DNA of 64,000 bases from positions 1 through 64,000 of the forward strand of contig DAOSNS010000013.1 in the NCBI GenBank assembly GCA_035373625.1, given 5' to 3'. This document shows, piece after piece, positions 1-11,144 of the stretch. The notes beneath the pieces were generated by a model. It saw nothing but the letters and a program-made list of their open reading frames with translations, was not told the origin of the DNA and did no database searches. Every line of letters begins with the position of its first letter. Positions within the stretch are counted from its first letter, which is position 1. This DNA is from DSWT01 sp035373625 (GTDB lineage: Bacteria > Chloroflexota > Anaerolineae > B4-G1 > SLSP01). The position numbers were made by a program, and so were the translations under genes.

Positions 1-211
1 CGCCGCTTCGAGCGGATCGCCAGATCCGCGCTTCTCCGCCGCTTCGAGCGGATCGCCAGATCCGCGCTTCCCCGCCGCTTCGCGCGGATCGTCAGATCCG
101 CGCTTCTCCGCCGCTTCGAGCGGATCGCCAGATCCGCGTTTCCCCGCCACTTCGAGCAGATCGCCAGATCCGCGCTTCTCCGCCGCTTCGAGCGGATCGT
201 CAGATCCGCGG
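1..211. repeat. 36-bp tandem repeat array (about 6 units), running off the left edge
   Basis: Five full units and one partial unit of 36 bp (1-36, 37-72, 73-108, 109-144, 145-180, 181-211), differing by one to three bases. There are no unique spacers, so this is not a CRISPR array. Each unit contains the inverted repeat GCGGATC-GCCA-GATCCGC, which could form a hairpin. The same core occurs inverted at 41285 and at 58412. No gene is seen here; 212-297 is unremarkable sequence downstream of purN. Confidence 0.95.
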
Positions 212-297
212 AAACGGAGAGACGTTCCCCTTAGAGCAAGGATGATGAGGCCCTGCCCGGCTACCTAAGGTTATCGCATTTGGAAAACAGGGGAATG

Positions 298-930
298 TCA
301 GTTCCCCGTTTTCAAGCTATCCTGGCAAGGATTCTCGACACTCACAACCGTTCTGATGGCCGAGACCAGCAAGCGATGTTCAACGGCGTGGATGCGTGCT
401 TCCAATGTTTCCAGCGTATCATCCGGCAGGATAGGCACGGCTTCCTGAGCTATGACGGGGCCGGCATCCACGGCTTCATCGGGGACCAGGTGCACCATCA
501 CACCGGTATGCGCGATCTCGCCGCGTTGATAGGCCGCGAAAGCATCCGCAATGGCATGCGCGCCGGGAAACATGCCCGGCAGCGCAGGGTGCAGGTTGAG
601 GATGCGATTGGGAAACACGCAGATGAAAGCATCCGTGAAAATGTGCATCCATCCGGCCTGCACCACCCAGTCCACATCGAAGCTCTGCACAATGCGCGCC
701 AGGTCGGCGTCATAATCTGCACGCGGACGGCCCGCGTTGGTGTACGGCAGCTTGGGGAAGTACACCACCGGCACGCCGCGCTTGAACGCGCGCTGGATTC
801 CATAGGCCTCTTTGCGGTTGGAGACCACCAACGCCACCCTGACGCCGGGCAGGTCGCCGCCGTCCACCGCATCCAGAATCGCCTGCAAATTAGAGCCGTT
901 GCCGGAAATCAACACCGCAAGGTTAATCAT
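298..930 (-). CDS. purN: Phosphoribosylglycinamide formyltransferase (GART)
   Basis: Transfers a formyl group from 10-formyl-THF to glycinamide ribonucleotide, the third step of purine synthesis, in the cytosol. About 210 residues, normal for PurN. The N-terminus carries the phosphate-binding SGNGSNLQAIL motif; the middle has NLHPALPG, holding the family's catalytic Asn and His; then HTGVMVHLVPDEAVDAGPVI with the catalytic Asp. The ATG at 930 is chosen over an upstream start at 966 because the protein then begins directly at the Rossmann strand and has a GAGG ribosome site. It is the third gene of a plsX-fabF-purN minus-strand run, separated from fabF by a short repeat array. Identification is firm. 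Confidence 0.95.
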   Translation of the reverse strand: MINLAVLISGNGSNLQAILDAVDGGDLPGVRVALVVSNRKEAYGIQRAFKRGVPVVYFPKLPYTNAGRPRADYDADLARIVQSFDVDWVVQAGWMHIFTDAFICVFPNRILNLHPALPGMFPGAHAIADAFAAYQRGEIAHTGVMVHLVPDEAVDAGPVIAQEAVPILPDDTLETLEARIHAVEHRLLVSAIRTVVSVENPCQDSLKTGN

Positions 931-1089
931 AGGTCCTCTCGAAGAGCGCTGGAACGCTTCAAGCAAGTAAAAAATCCGTCAAAATCCGTTCAGTCCGTTG
1001 ACACTCAACCGCCGGTAATGAAATTCCACAGGAGCCTGTGACGACGCCATTTCCGATCGCACCATCCCCATACCCGACTTCTCAACCAC

Positions 1090-1156
1090 CCGGCTATCCG
1101 ACTACCCGACTATCCGACTACCCGACTACCCGACTACCCGACTATCTAACTACCCG
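1090..1156. repeat. 8-bp tandem repeat (CCGACTAC/T), about 8 units
   Basis: Consecutive octamers of CCGACTAC or CCGACTAT run from about 1090 to 1153 and extend into the stop and last codons of fabF. They lie between fabF and purN. No function is visible; the array fits the many short tandem arrays in this window. Confidence 0.85.
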
Positions 1157-2402
1157 ATGGCTCCCACCTTGAAAGCACCAGGCATGCATTCTGTCCGCCG
1201 AAGCCAAAAGCGTTTTTCAAGGCAATCCGCACCTGCGCCGGGCGCGGCTTCCACGGCACGTAGTCCAGGTCACATTCGGGATCGGGCGTGTCGAGATTCA
1301 GGGTCGGCAAGATAATGCCTTCCTCGAACATTCTGAACGTCAGAATGGTTTCGATCGCACCTGCGGCCCCCATCGTATGGCCGAAGAAGGATTTGTTCGA
1401 GCTGACGGTGAGTTTGTAAGCGTGATCGCCGAAGACTTTTTTCAGCGCGAACGTTTCAATCGTGTCGTTCAACGGTGTGGATGTGCCATGCGCGTTGACG
1501 TAATCCACCGCTTCCGGCGCGATGCCGGCATCGCGCAGCGCCCACGTGATTGCACGGCGCACACCGCGCGCTTCGGGATCGGGCTGCGCGATGTGATACG
1601 CATCCGATGAGGACGCATAGCCGAGCACCTCGCCGTAGATGTGGACACCACGCGCCAGCGCATGCTCAAGGCGCTCCAGCACCAGCACGCCTGCACCTTC
1701 GGCCAACACAAAACCATCGCGGTCTTTGTCGAAAGGACGGCTGGCACACTCCGGCTCATCGTTGCGCTTAGAGAGCGCCCCCATCGCCGCAAAGCCGATG
1801 ACCGAAGCATCAATAATCAATCCCTCCACCCCACCGGCGATCACCATATCGGCCCAGCCCTGGCGGATGAGATTTGCGGCCTCGCCGATGGCCTGTGATC
1901 CGGTCGCACACGCAGCCACCGGCGTGCTGATCGGTCCCTGCGCCCCGGCCAGCAGGCTGACGTGATATGAAGGCATATTCGGCAAAGAAGCCGCCAGCGC
2001 AAAAGGGTTGACACCGACCGGCCCTTGACGCCGCAACTTGGCGGTGTGTTCAAGGGCTACTTCCACACCCCCCATGCCCACACCGATGACGGTACCGACG
2101 CGCTCCGGTTCCGGCAGTGGTGGAGAAAGTTGGGCATCGGCCAGCGCTTCCTGCGCCGCAGCGACCGCAAATTGCGAGCAGCGCGCCATGCGCCGCGCCT
2201 CTTTGCGCGGGATGTAACGTTCCGGGTCAAAATTCTTCACCGCGCCGGCAATGCGCACCGGCCAGTCCGTTGTGTCAAGGTGCTCGATCAGCGCAATACC
2301 GGATTTCCCGGCCAGTGCGTTCTCCCACGTCTCACGCACGGTCAGGCCGATCGGCGTAATCGCCCCCATGCCGGTAACAACAACGCGCACACGCTCAGAC
2401 AT
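1146..2402 (-). CDS. fabF: Beta-ketoacyl-ACP synthase II
   Basis: Condenses malonyl-ACP with acyl-ACP in fatty-acid elongation. A protein of about 418 residues, standard for FabF. The Cys-His-His triad is visible: nucleophile Cys in PVAACATGSQ, His in NAHGTSTPLND and His in SNKSFFGHTMGAAGA, plus the C-terminal GFGGQNACL loop. The start at 2402 (MSERVRVVVTGMG) is chosen because the longer frame only runs back through plsX. It overlaps the plsX stop by 8 bp, so the two are probably translationally coupled in a lipid-synthesis operon. Confidence 0.96.
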   Translation of the reverse strand: MSERVRVVVTGMGAITPIGLTVRETWENALAGKSGIALIEHLDTTDWPVRIAGAVKNFDPERYIPRKEARRMARCSQFAVAAAQEALADAQLSPPLPEPERVGTVIGVGMGGVEVALEHTAKLRRQGPVGVNPFALAASLPNMPSYHVSLLAGAQGPISTPVAACATGSQAIGEAANLIRQGWADMVIAGGVEGLIIDASVIGFAAMGALSKRNDEPECASRPFDKDRDGFVLAEGAGVLVLERLEHALARGVHIYGEVLGYASSSDAYHIAQPDPEARGVRRAITWALRDAGIAPEAVDYVNAHGTSTPLNDTIETFALKKVFGDHAYKLTVSSNKSFFGHTMGAAGAIETILTFRMFEEGIILPTLNLDTPDPECDLDYVPWKPRPAQVRIALKNAFGFGGQNACLVLSRWEPSGS

Positions 2403-3441
2403 GGGACTCTTGACGGCGGGCCTCCAACCCGGCTTTAATGGTGGGGATGATCTGCGCCGCCACCGCCTCACGCCCCTGACGGACAGCGTTTTTGATGGCT
2501 TTAGCATTGGAACGGCCATGCCCCACGATGACCACGCCATCTACACCCAGCAGCAATCCGCCGCCATACTCGGCGTAGTCCAGGCGTTTGAGAAGTCGGC
2601 GTATCCCCGGCAGCAAGCACAACAGACCCGGCAGCGCGACGACAAACGCAGGTAGCATCAACACCAGGCCCACTTTCGATAATGTCCCGCTCCACAGATA
2701 GCGTTTGACCAGCCGTCCGACAAACGAAGCCACCGACTCCGTCGTCTTGAGCATAATGTTGCCGGTAAAGCCATCCGTCACCACCACATCCGCCGCGCCC
2801 TTCATTACATCCTTTGGCTCGACATTGCCCACGAAATTCAAGTCGCTCTGCTTGAAGACGCCAAACGTCTCACGCAGCACCATCGTGCCCTTCTCAGGCT
2901 CTTCACCGTTGGCGAGCAAGCCTACGCGCGGGTTGGCGATCCCCAACACCTTTTCGGCGTAGATGACCCCCATCTGCGCAAATTGGAGTAGATACTCCGG
3001 CTTGGGGTCCGCCGTCGCGCCGATGTCGAGCAGCAGCATCGGCTGGAAGCCCACAGGGTAAATCGTCGCCAGCGCCGGGCGGCGAATCCCACGGATGCGC
3101 TGCAAATCGAAAATTGCCGCCGAGAGGCAGGCAATGGTGTTGCCGGCGGAGACAAAGGCATCGGCCTCCCCACGCTTGACCATGCGCATCCCCACGCGGA
3201 TCGAGGAGTTCTCTTTGGCGCGCACATCTTCGGAGTGTTCTTCCATCGTGAGCACCTCCGGCGCGTGCACAATACGGATGTTGAGACCACGGGTGTCGTG
3301 TTTTGCCAGCTCCTCGCGTGTGCGCTCCTCAGGCCCCACGAGGATGATCTCGTCACCCCACTCCCGTGCGGCCATCACCGCCCCGGCCACATCCGGCCCA
3401 GGGCAAGCATCCGAACCAAAAGCATCTACGACGATACGCAT
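2395..3441 (-). CDS. plsX: Phosphate acyltransferase PlsX
   Basis: Makes acyl-phosphate from acyl-ACP, the donor for PlsY in phospholipid synthesis; a peripheral membrane enzyme in known cases. The 348 residues match the family length. The N-terminal MRIVVDAFGSDACPGPDV corresponds to the usual MxIAxDAMGGDxxP, with the normally Met-Gly-Gly stretch changed to Phe-Gly-Ser. NPRVGLLANGEEPEKG and VVTDGFTGNIMLKT are typical. A GGAGG site lies 8 nt before the ATG. It is followed with overlap by fabF, a common bacterial plsX-fab arrangement. Confidence 0.95.
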   Translation of the reverse strand: MRIVVDAFGSDACPGPDVAGAVMAAREWGDEIILVGPEERTREELAKHDTRGLNIRIVHAPEVLTMEEHSEDVRAKENSSIRVGMRMVKRGEADAFVSAGNTIACLSAAIFDLQRIRGIRRPALATIYPVGFQPMLLLDIGATADPKPEYLLQFAQMGVIYAEKVLGIANPRVGLLANGEEPEKGTMVLRETFGVFKQSDLNFVGNVEPKDVMKGAADVVVTDGFTGNIMLKTTESVASFVGRLVKRYLWSGTLSKVGLVLMLPAFVVALPGLLCLLPGIRRLLKRLDYAEYGGGLLLGVDGVVIVGHGRSNAKAIKNAVRQGREAVAAQIIPTIKAGLEARRQESHV

Positions 3442-3449
3442 AAGACCTC

Positions 3450-3548
3450 CGAGGAATTACGAATTGCGAATTACGAATTACGAATCAAGAATCAGCGAAT
3501 GAGCACATCAATCGAAAATCCAAAATCTAAAATCAAAAAATCTAAAAT
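3450..3548. repeat. Heptamer short tandem repeats (GAATTAC, then AAAATCY)
   Basis: Upstream of plsX, 3453-3508 is a run of 7-bp words GAATTAC/GAATTGC/GAATCAA, followed to about 3548 by words of the AAAATCC/AAAATCT type. The same two word families recur at 42661 and inside the histidine-kinase gene at 29693. No coding or promoter signal is evident. Such heptamer arrays are known in other bacteria, for example cyanobacteria. Confidence 0.8.
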
Positions 3549-3550
3549 CG

Positions 3551-6460
3551 TCAGGCTCCCCAAAACCACGGTGGTTCTTCGGGCGGAGGGACGGACCACC
3601 CTTCGTCGAAGTCGCCGCCTGCGCCGCCGATGTCTTTGGGCAGCGGTTGGCCGGAAAGCCAACGCGCGGCGATTTCGGGCAGTTGGGCGCGTGGGCCTTG
3701 GCGGATGAGCGGGTCGGGCAGCGAGGCCAGGAAGCGCCGACCGTAACTCTTGGTCAACACGCGCTGGTCCAGCAATACCACAATCCCCTGATCGGTCGCG
3801 GTGCGAATCAGCCGCCCAAAGCCCTGCGTGAAACGCAAAATCGCCTCCGGCACCATATACTCGTTGAAGGGATCCTCATAGCCCTCGGCGCGCGCGGCAA
3901 CAATGGGATCGTTGGGCACGTCGAAGGGCAATTTGACGATGACCAGGCACGAAAGCGCTTCGCCGGGCACATCCACCCCTTCCCAAAACGACCGGGTGCC
4001 GAGCAACACCGCGCGTTCACCCCGCCGGAAGTTATCGAGCAACTGCGCGCGCGAGCTGCCGGTGCCCTGTGCGTAGACGGTAATCCCCTCCTGCGCCAGC
4101 TTGCCGGTAATCGCCTGCGCCGTGACCTTCAGTTGCGCATGCGCGGTGAACAACACCAGCGCGCGTCCTTGCGTGGCGCGGAATAACTCGATCAGCGTTT
4201 GGTCTACAATCTGCTGGTAATTGGGATGGCGGGGTTCGGGCACATCGGTGACGATGTACAGCAGCGCAGCGGATTGGTAATCGAAAGGCGAGCCAACGGC
4301 CAGCTCATCGGCCTTCCGCGCACTCAAACGCTCGCGCATGTAGTCAAAGCGGCCTTCCACACGCAGCGTCGCCGACGTGAGGATCACCGAACGCTTCTTC
4401 TTAAACAGGTATTCATGGATCAAGTCGCCCACATGCAGAGGGACGGCGTTAAAGGTGAACGGAGAATTGTTCTGCACTTCCAGCCAGTAAATGGCATTTT
4501 CCTGGGGTTCGGCGATGAATTGGCGGAGTTGTTGATATGCCTCGCCCAATTGCCGCATAATGCCCAACAGACGCCCGTGGAGCGACTCGAATCCCACAAT
4601 TTCGGCGGTAGTCAACTCATCGAGGCCGCTGCCAAGCTCCGTCAACGCATCCACGAACGTCGCAAAATGCGGCGCCACCTGCGACCATGCCCTGCTTATA
4701 TCGCTCCAGGTAGCCTGAGCGCGCATCTTGGACGTCAAACGCAGGCGGATGGCATAATTGTCGCTTTGATCCGCCCGCTCCCTGAGGAACGTTTCCACCT
4801 CCGCAAACAACGACTCCAACTGATGCTGCAAACGTTCTCCGCCGTCCTGCAAGCGTACCACAGCATCCTGCAACAGCGATGCGACCTTGCGCGGCTGGTG
4901 TTCCGCCAGTCCCAATACCGTCTCCAACAGGCCGGGGAAATTCTGGCGACTCGCCAACAAATCTTCAAAAACGCGCTGCAACATCGGCCAACTCACGCTG
5001 TAGCGCAACGCCTCCGTCGTGGCATCTTCCAGATGATGGGCTTCGTCAACGATGAGCAGGTCGTATTCCGGCAGCACGCGGTTTTGCGTGGCGACATCGG
5101 CCAACAACAGGGCGTGATTGACGATGAGGATATGCGTCCCTTCAGCCTTCGCCCGCGCACGATAGAAAAAGCAGCGGTCGCTCTGATAGAAACTACAATG
5201 CTCCGGATCACAGCTCTCGTTGGCCGCCGAGAGCGTGTACCAGACGGCCTGTTCCTGACCGGTCGGCAAAAACAGCCCATCGCCGTCGCCATCGAGTGTG
5301 TTGGGCAACCACAGAAGCACTTTGGCGAGCACACGCATCTCATCCTCGGTCGCCGGGCCGCGCCGTCGCAGTGCCTGAAACTGTTGGCGGCACAGGTAAT
5401 GGGAGCGTCCTTTGAGCACCAGATAGCGGAATTCATAAAGGGCTTTGGACAGCTCCGGCAAATCCTTGTTCGCCAGTTGTTCCTGCAGGTTGATCGTGTT
5501 CGTGGAAATCACCACTCGTTGGCGATTCTGTACCGCCCACTCGATCGCCGGCAACAGGTAGGCCAGCGATTTCCCCGTGCCGGTGCCCGCTTCGACGAGC
5601 AGATGGCGGCCTTCATTGAACGCCTGTCCCACAGCCTGCAACATCTCCACCTGCTGCGGTCGGTATTCGTACTCGGCGAATACTTCCGCCAGTGGACCGT
5701 CATCGTCTAGCAAAGCCGTGAGGGCGTCCAGATCAATGGGAAGCAGCTCACGGCGCGGCTCCAGGGGTTCGTAGTCTTCCTCATCCTCGGCGAACAGAGG
5801 GCCGGCTGCATCACCGCCGCGCTTGGAGGCCAACTGTGCGCCGATCGCGCCGCTGAACCCTTGACGCTGGCGGACATATTGGGCGTCGCGGAAAAAGTAA
5901 CTTGGCCCCCACTGGATCCGCTGCCCCAACTGCACAATTTCGAGCAGCGTTTGCTGGGGAAGTTGAGCGGCGCGGCGCATCAACGCCATAAAGAGCGCGT
6001 GCGCCATCACGGCGTCATCGAGGGCGCGGTGGGTCTGCTCCGGCAGATCAATCGCCAGCTCGCGGATGAGGTGCGCCAGGCTATACCGTCCGGCGTGCGG
6101 CACCAGAATTCCGGCGAGATCGAAAGTGTCTATCGCGGGATTGCCACGCAGGACATTGTGCTGGCGCAAGAAAGCCAGGTCAAAGCCGATGTTGTGTCCC
6201 ACGATGGGGTCGCGCCCCACAAATTCGGCCAGCCGTGCGGTGGCCTGCCGTCCTCCGGGTGCGCCTTCCACCTGCGCGTTGGTGATGCCGGTCAGCTCGG
6301 TGACAAAGGGGGGGATTTTTCGCCCAGGATTGACAAAAGTGGAGAAGGTTTCCAGCACTTGATCGCCCTCGAAGCGCAGTGCGCCGATTTCGATGATCGC
6401 ATCACGCATAGGATCAAGGCCGGTCGTCTCTAAGTCCAGCGATACGTATGTTTTTGCCAT
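3551..6460 (-). CDS. dinG: DnaQ-type exonuclease fused to DinG-family superfamily 2 helicase
   Basis: A 969-residue fusion. Residues 1-165 are a DEDDh 3'-5' exonuclease: D9-L-E11 in SLDLETTG, Asp in GHNIGFDLAFL, and His/Asp in HRALDDAVMAH. The rest is an XPD/DinG-like helicase: Walker A VEAGTGTGKS, DEAH box IVDEAHHLED, and C-terminal GTRSFWEGVDVPG and QGFGRLIRT motifs. Cysteines at SHYLCRQQ and ESCDPEHCSFYQSDRC are spaced like the iron-sulphur ligands of this family. The exonuclease-helicase layout is that of Gram-positive DinG. A likely role is processing of structured or damaged DNA. AAGGAG lies six bases before the ATG. Confidence 0.93.
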   Translation of the reverse strand: MAKTYVSLDLETTGLDPMRDAIIEIGALRFEGDQVLETFSTFVNPGRKIPPFVTELTGITNAQVEGAPGGRQATARLAEFVGRDPIVGHNIGFDLAFLRQHNVLRGNPAIDTFDLAGILVPHAGRYSLAHLIRELAIDLPEQTHRALDDAVMAHALFMALMRRAAQLPQQTLLEIVQLGQRIQWGPSYFFRDAQYVRQRQGFSGAIGAQLASKRGGDAAGPLFAEDEEDYEPLEPRRELLPIDLDALTALLDDDGPLAEVFAEYEYRPQQVEMLQAVGQAFNEGRHLLVEAGTGTGKSLAYLLPAIEWAVQNRQRVVISTNTINLQEQLANKDLPELSKALYEFRYLVLKGRSHYLCRQQFQALRRRGPATEDEMRVLAKVLLWLPNTLDGDGDGLFLPTGQEQAVWYTLSAANESCDPEHCSFYQSDRCFFYRARAKAEGTHILIVNHALLLADVATQNRVLPEYDLLIVDEAHHLEDATTEALRYSVSWPMLQRVFEDLLASRQNFPGLLETVLGLAEHQPRKVASLLQDAVVRLQDGGERLQHQLESLFAEVETFLRERADQSDNYAIRLRLTSKMRAQATWSDISRAWSQVAPHFATFVDALTELGSGLDELTTAEIVGFESLHGRLLGIMRQLGEAYQQLRQFIAEPQENAIYWLEVQNNSPFTFNAVPLHVGDLIHEYLFKKKRSVILTSATLRVEGRFDYMRERLSARKADELAVGSPFDYQSAALLYIVTDVPEPRHPNYQQIVDQTLIELFRATQGRALVLFTAHAQLKVTAQAITGKLAQEGITVYAQGTGSSRAQLLDNFRRGERAVLLGTRSFWEGVDVPGEALSCLVIVKLPFDVPNDPIVAARAEGYEDPFNEYMVPEAILRFTQGFGRLIRTATDQGIVVLLDQRVLTKSYGRRFLASLPDPLIRQGPRAQLPEIAARWLSGQPLPKDIGGAGGDFDEGWSVPPPEEPPWFWGA

Positions 6461-6504
6461 GGGCTCCTTTCTAAATTCAGTGAGGCATTATACAACAGAA
6501 CAAA

Positions 6505-6543
6505 GAATGGAAAAGAGAAAGGGCTGGATTTGTGATCCAGCCC
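6505..6543 (-). terminator. Rho-independent terminator after the 6590-7336 gene
   Basis: GGGCTGGAT (6521-6529) pairs with ATCCAGCCC (6535-6543) around a 5-nt loop. Read on the minus strand the stem is followed by a pyrimidine run, TTTCTCTTTT. It sits 46 bp downstream of the stop at 6590 and upstream of dinG. Confidence 0.8.
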
Positions 6544-6589
6544 TGCATTCGAGACCTACAACGCGAATTGGAATTCGTGTTACAAACAC

Positions 6590-7336
6590 TCAACGATCGT
6601 CGGCAGACGGTTCGATGGATTCAAAGTCGCCAATGTCCAAAACGTCGTCCTCATCATCCTCGTCATCCCAATCTAACACCGCATCCCCGGCCCGGAAAAA
6701 TTCGCTATCAGGGGATACAGCGACCAGATAGTTATAGCCTCCAGGCCCCAATTGTTGCATCAACCGGCTCATGATTTTATCCACGTTATCGTACGGCCCG
6801 GCGATGAAGAACGGCTTTCCCTCTGGCCCACCTACAGGAATTTCGACATCCACCGCATCCGGATCGGCGTCTTGCAACAAAATCGAGGCTTCGAAGTAAT
6901 CACGGTGCGGACGGAAACCAAACTGCGCCGCGTACTCAATACCGACTTTGATGATCTTCGCCGCGAGATTGAAATCTACTTTAATGAGCTTTTGCCGTTC
7001 TTGCATTCTTGACAACATTTCCCGACGAAAAGATTCGGCATTGATAAAGTTGGCTGCGTATGCGTTCTTCACACCCAGACATGCGCGATCCACCAGATAC
7101 GTGCCCACCCTGACCTCACCTGTCACCGGATCCCGCCGCACAACCACGACTTGATTCAATTGCATAGGGTCCTGCCATTTTTCATTGACCCAGCACTCCA
7201 GTACCGGCCATGACAACGCCTGGCGCAACATCGCCTTCCGGCTGCGCGCTGATAATTGCGGCCGCGCCGCCTTGCGCTTGGCTTTGCGTTTCGCCTCATG
7301 GCGGGCGCGTCTTTGTTCTCGTCTACTTTGTGGCAT
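6590..7336 (-). CDS. Conserved hypothetical protein with basic N-terminus and acidic C-terminus
   Basis: A 248-residue soluble protein. The first 35 residues are very basic (RREQRRARHEAKRKAKRK), and the last 30 are strongly acidic (WDDEDDEDDVLD). The core contains GTYLVDRACLGVKNAY, an arrangement I associate with unassigned conserved families, with no catalytic motif I can name. There are no membrane segments. A GGAGGAG ribosome site precedes the ATG. A terminator follows it. The charge polarity suggests nucleic-acid contact, but that is only a guess. Confidence 0.75.
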   Translation of the reverse strand: MPQSRREQRRARHEAKRKAKRKAARPQLSARSRKAMLRQALSWPVLECWVNEKWQDPMQLNQVVVVRRDPVTGEVRVGTYLVDRACLGVKNAYAANFINAESFRREMLSRMQERQKLIKVDFNLAAKIIKVGIEYAAQFGFRPHRDYFEASILLQDADPDAVDVEIPVGGPEGKPFFIAGPYDNVDKIMSRLMQQLGPGGYNYLVAVSPDSEFFRAGDAVLDWDDEDDEDDVLDIGDFESIEPSADDR

Positions 7337-7422
7337 AGTCTCCTCCTAAAATTATCTTTTGTAGCCTGAATTGGCAATTCGCGCTACAACAATCCGTTGA
7401 AATCCGTTCAATCCGCTGATAT

Positions 7423-10149
<2,727 letters not shown>

Positions 10150-10167
10150 GAGTTCCCCTCTATGGTC

Positions 10168-10193
10168 AGCAGATTGAGCAGATTAAGCAGACT
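10168..10193. repeat. AGCAGATT short tandem repeat
   Basis: Three 9-bp words AGCAGATTG/AGCAGATTA/AGCAGACTT just upstream of valS. The same word family appears at 15429-15503 and 38557-38624, each time next to a gene boundary. Confidence 0.75.
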
Positions 10194-10206
10194 TCGTTCC
10201 TGTGCT

Positions 10207-10230
10207 CGGGCCGGTCTCTGACCGTGCCCG
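10207..10230 (-). terminator. Hairpin between the vapC-like gene and valS
   Basis: CGGGC-CGGTC (10207-10216) pairs with GACCG-T-GCCCG (10220-10230) around a TCT loop. It lies just after the stop of the PIN-domain gene. There is no T-tract, so terminator function is plausible but unproven. Confidence 0.45.
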
Positions 10231-10237
10231 CCCACAC

Positions 10238-10693
10238 CTAAGTTTGCGCTGGGTTTCTTTCTAAAGTTGTCAGTGCTGCAAGCGGATCCTGGGCTGTCAA
10301 CACTGAAGCCACCCGCGCCGCTTGTTCTTGATCCAAGGTCACCAGAGTAGCGCCAAAACGCAGCGCCACGGCGACATACACCGCATCGCTGCCACGCAGG
10401 CGATAATCCGACGCCATATCTGCCGATTGCTGCGCCAGAACATCGTCCAATGACACCACGATCAGGTTGGGCAAACGCCCAATAGCGCTAACTAATTTCC
10501 GCGCCAGGGTGGCGTTTCGGCTTCCCCGGCTAATTGCCGCCGCAACTTCAGGCAACACCAATGTCGGTACGATAATCGGAAAAGCCTGCGTCTTGACGTA
10601 TTCCAGGAAACGGCAACTGTTAGCATGCCCCGGTTCGTAAGCGTTGAAGGCGTTGACAAAGACACTAGCATCAATTGTGTACATTACAGACAT
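10238..10693 (-). CDS. PIN-domain ribonuclease toxin (VapC-like)
   Basis: A PIN-domain protein of about 151 residues, probably the RNase toxin of the pair with the gene upstream. The four acidic positions of the family can be placed: Asp in TIDASVFV, Glu in VLPEVAAA, Asp in LRGSDAVYVA and Asp in LVTLDQEQ. The start at 10693 (MSVMYTIDAS) is chosen because it lies 8 bp after the antitoxin stop; an ATG at 10684 is also possible, and the longer frame to 10795 would run through the antitoxin. Targets (usually tRNA or rRNA) cannot be told from sequence. Confidence 0.88.
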   Translation of the reverse strand: MSVMYTIDASVFVNAFNAYEPGHANSCRFLEYVKTQAFPIIVPTLVLPEVAAAISRGSRNATLARKLVSAIGRLPNLIVVSLDDVLAQQSADMASDYRLRGSDAVYVAVALRFGATLVTLDQEQAARVASVLTAQDPLAALTTLERNPAQT

Positions 10694-10701
10694 GGTCACA
10701 C

Positions 10702-10971
10702 CTAACGCCGCATTTCCGACAACAGTTCCACACCGGTTTTTGGCGATTGCCACGCGCGACCGATTTCTTCGCTCAACGCAATCAACTCCTGCCACACACT
10801 ATCGGCCCCCTTGATATCCAGTTCTCCTTCGAATTTTGGCTCTTCCAATGGCATAAGCAACGCCACCGGACGCCCCCGATGTGTGATGACATAATGCGCG
10901 CGTTCATCCCGCACCGTCCGTACAATCTCTGAAGCTTTGGCTTTCAGGTCACGCACTCCAATCTCGGTCAT
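10702..10971 (-). CDS. Phd/YefM-family antitoxin
   Basis: An 89-residue protein starting TEIGVRDLKAKASEIVRTV, followed by YVITHRGRPVALLMP: the classic Phd/YefM DNA-binding N-terminus. The C-terminal half, with WQELIALSEEIG, would bind and neutralise the PIN toxin encoded 8 bp downstream. GGAGGAACT precedes the ATG. A palindrome overlapping its promoter suggests autorepression, as is usual in these modules. Confidence 0.9.
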   Translation of the reverse strand: MTEIGVRDLKAKASEIVRTVRDERAHYVITHRGRPVALLMPLEEPKFEGELDIKGADSVWQELIALSEEIGRAWQSPKTGVELLSEMRR

Positions 10972-10987
10972 AGTTCCTCCACAATAT

Positions 10988-11033
10988 AGTCACTAATGTG
11001 ACTACATTATACATTCAACCCAGATTTGGGCAA
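10988..11033 (-). promoter_or_regulatory. Promoter and operator of the toxin-antitoxin operon
   Basis: On the minus strand, -35 TTGCCC (11028-11033), a 16-bp spacer and -10 TATAAT (11006-11011). Immediately downstream is a perfect inverted repeat AGTCAC-TAAT-GTGACT (10988-11003), sitting over the expected transcription start, a good site for autorepression by the antitoxin. It is followed by the antitoxin ATG at 10971. Confidence 0.75.
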
Positions 11034-11144
11034 CTTGCTCAGGCGAGCGCAATGTTCACCTCAAGAGACTCAAGGACTATACACAAAAGACCCCCAATCA
11101 TTCATCGTAATCAGCCTTCCGAATCCGCGCCAACATTGACTACG

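Noticed and set aside
1..211. 36-bp repeats as a CRISPR array
   Set aside because: The unit length fits, but the units are contiguous with no spacers and no cas genes are near.
4199..5710. 503-codon plus-strand frame
   Set aside because: Antisense to dinG, whose catalytic motifs are intact; the plus-strand translation has no domain and a GC-frame shadow composition.
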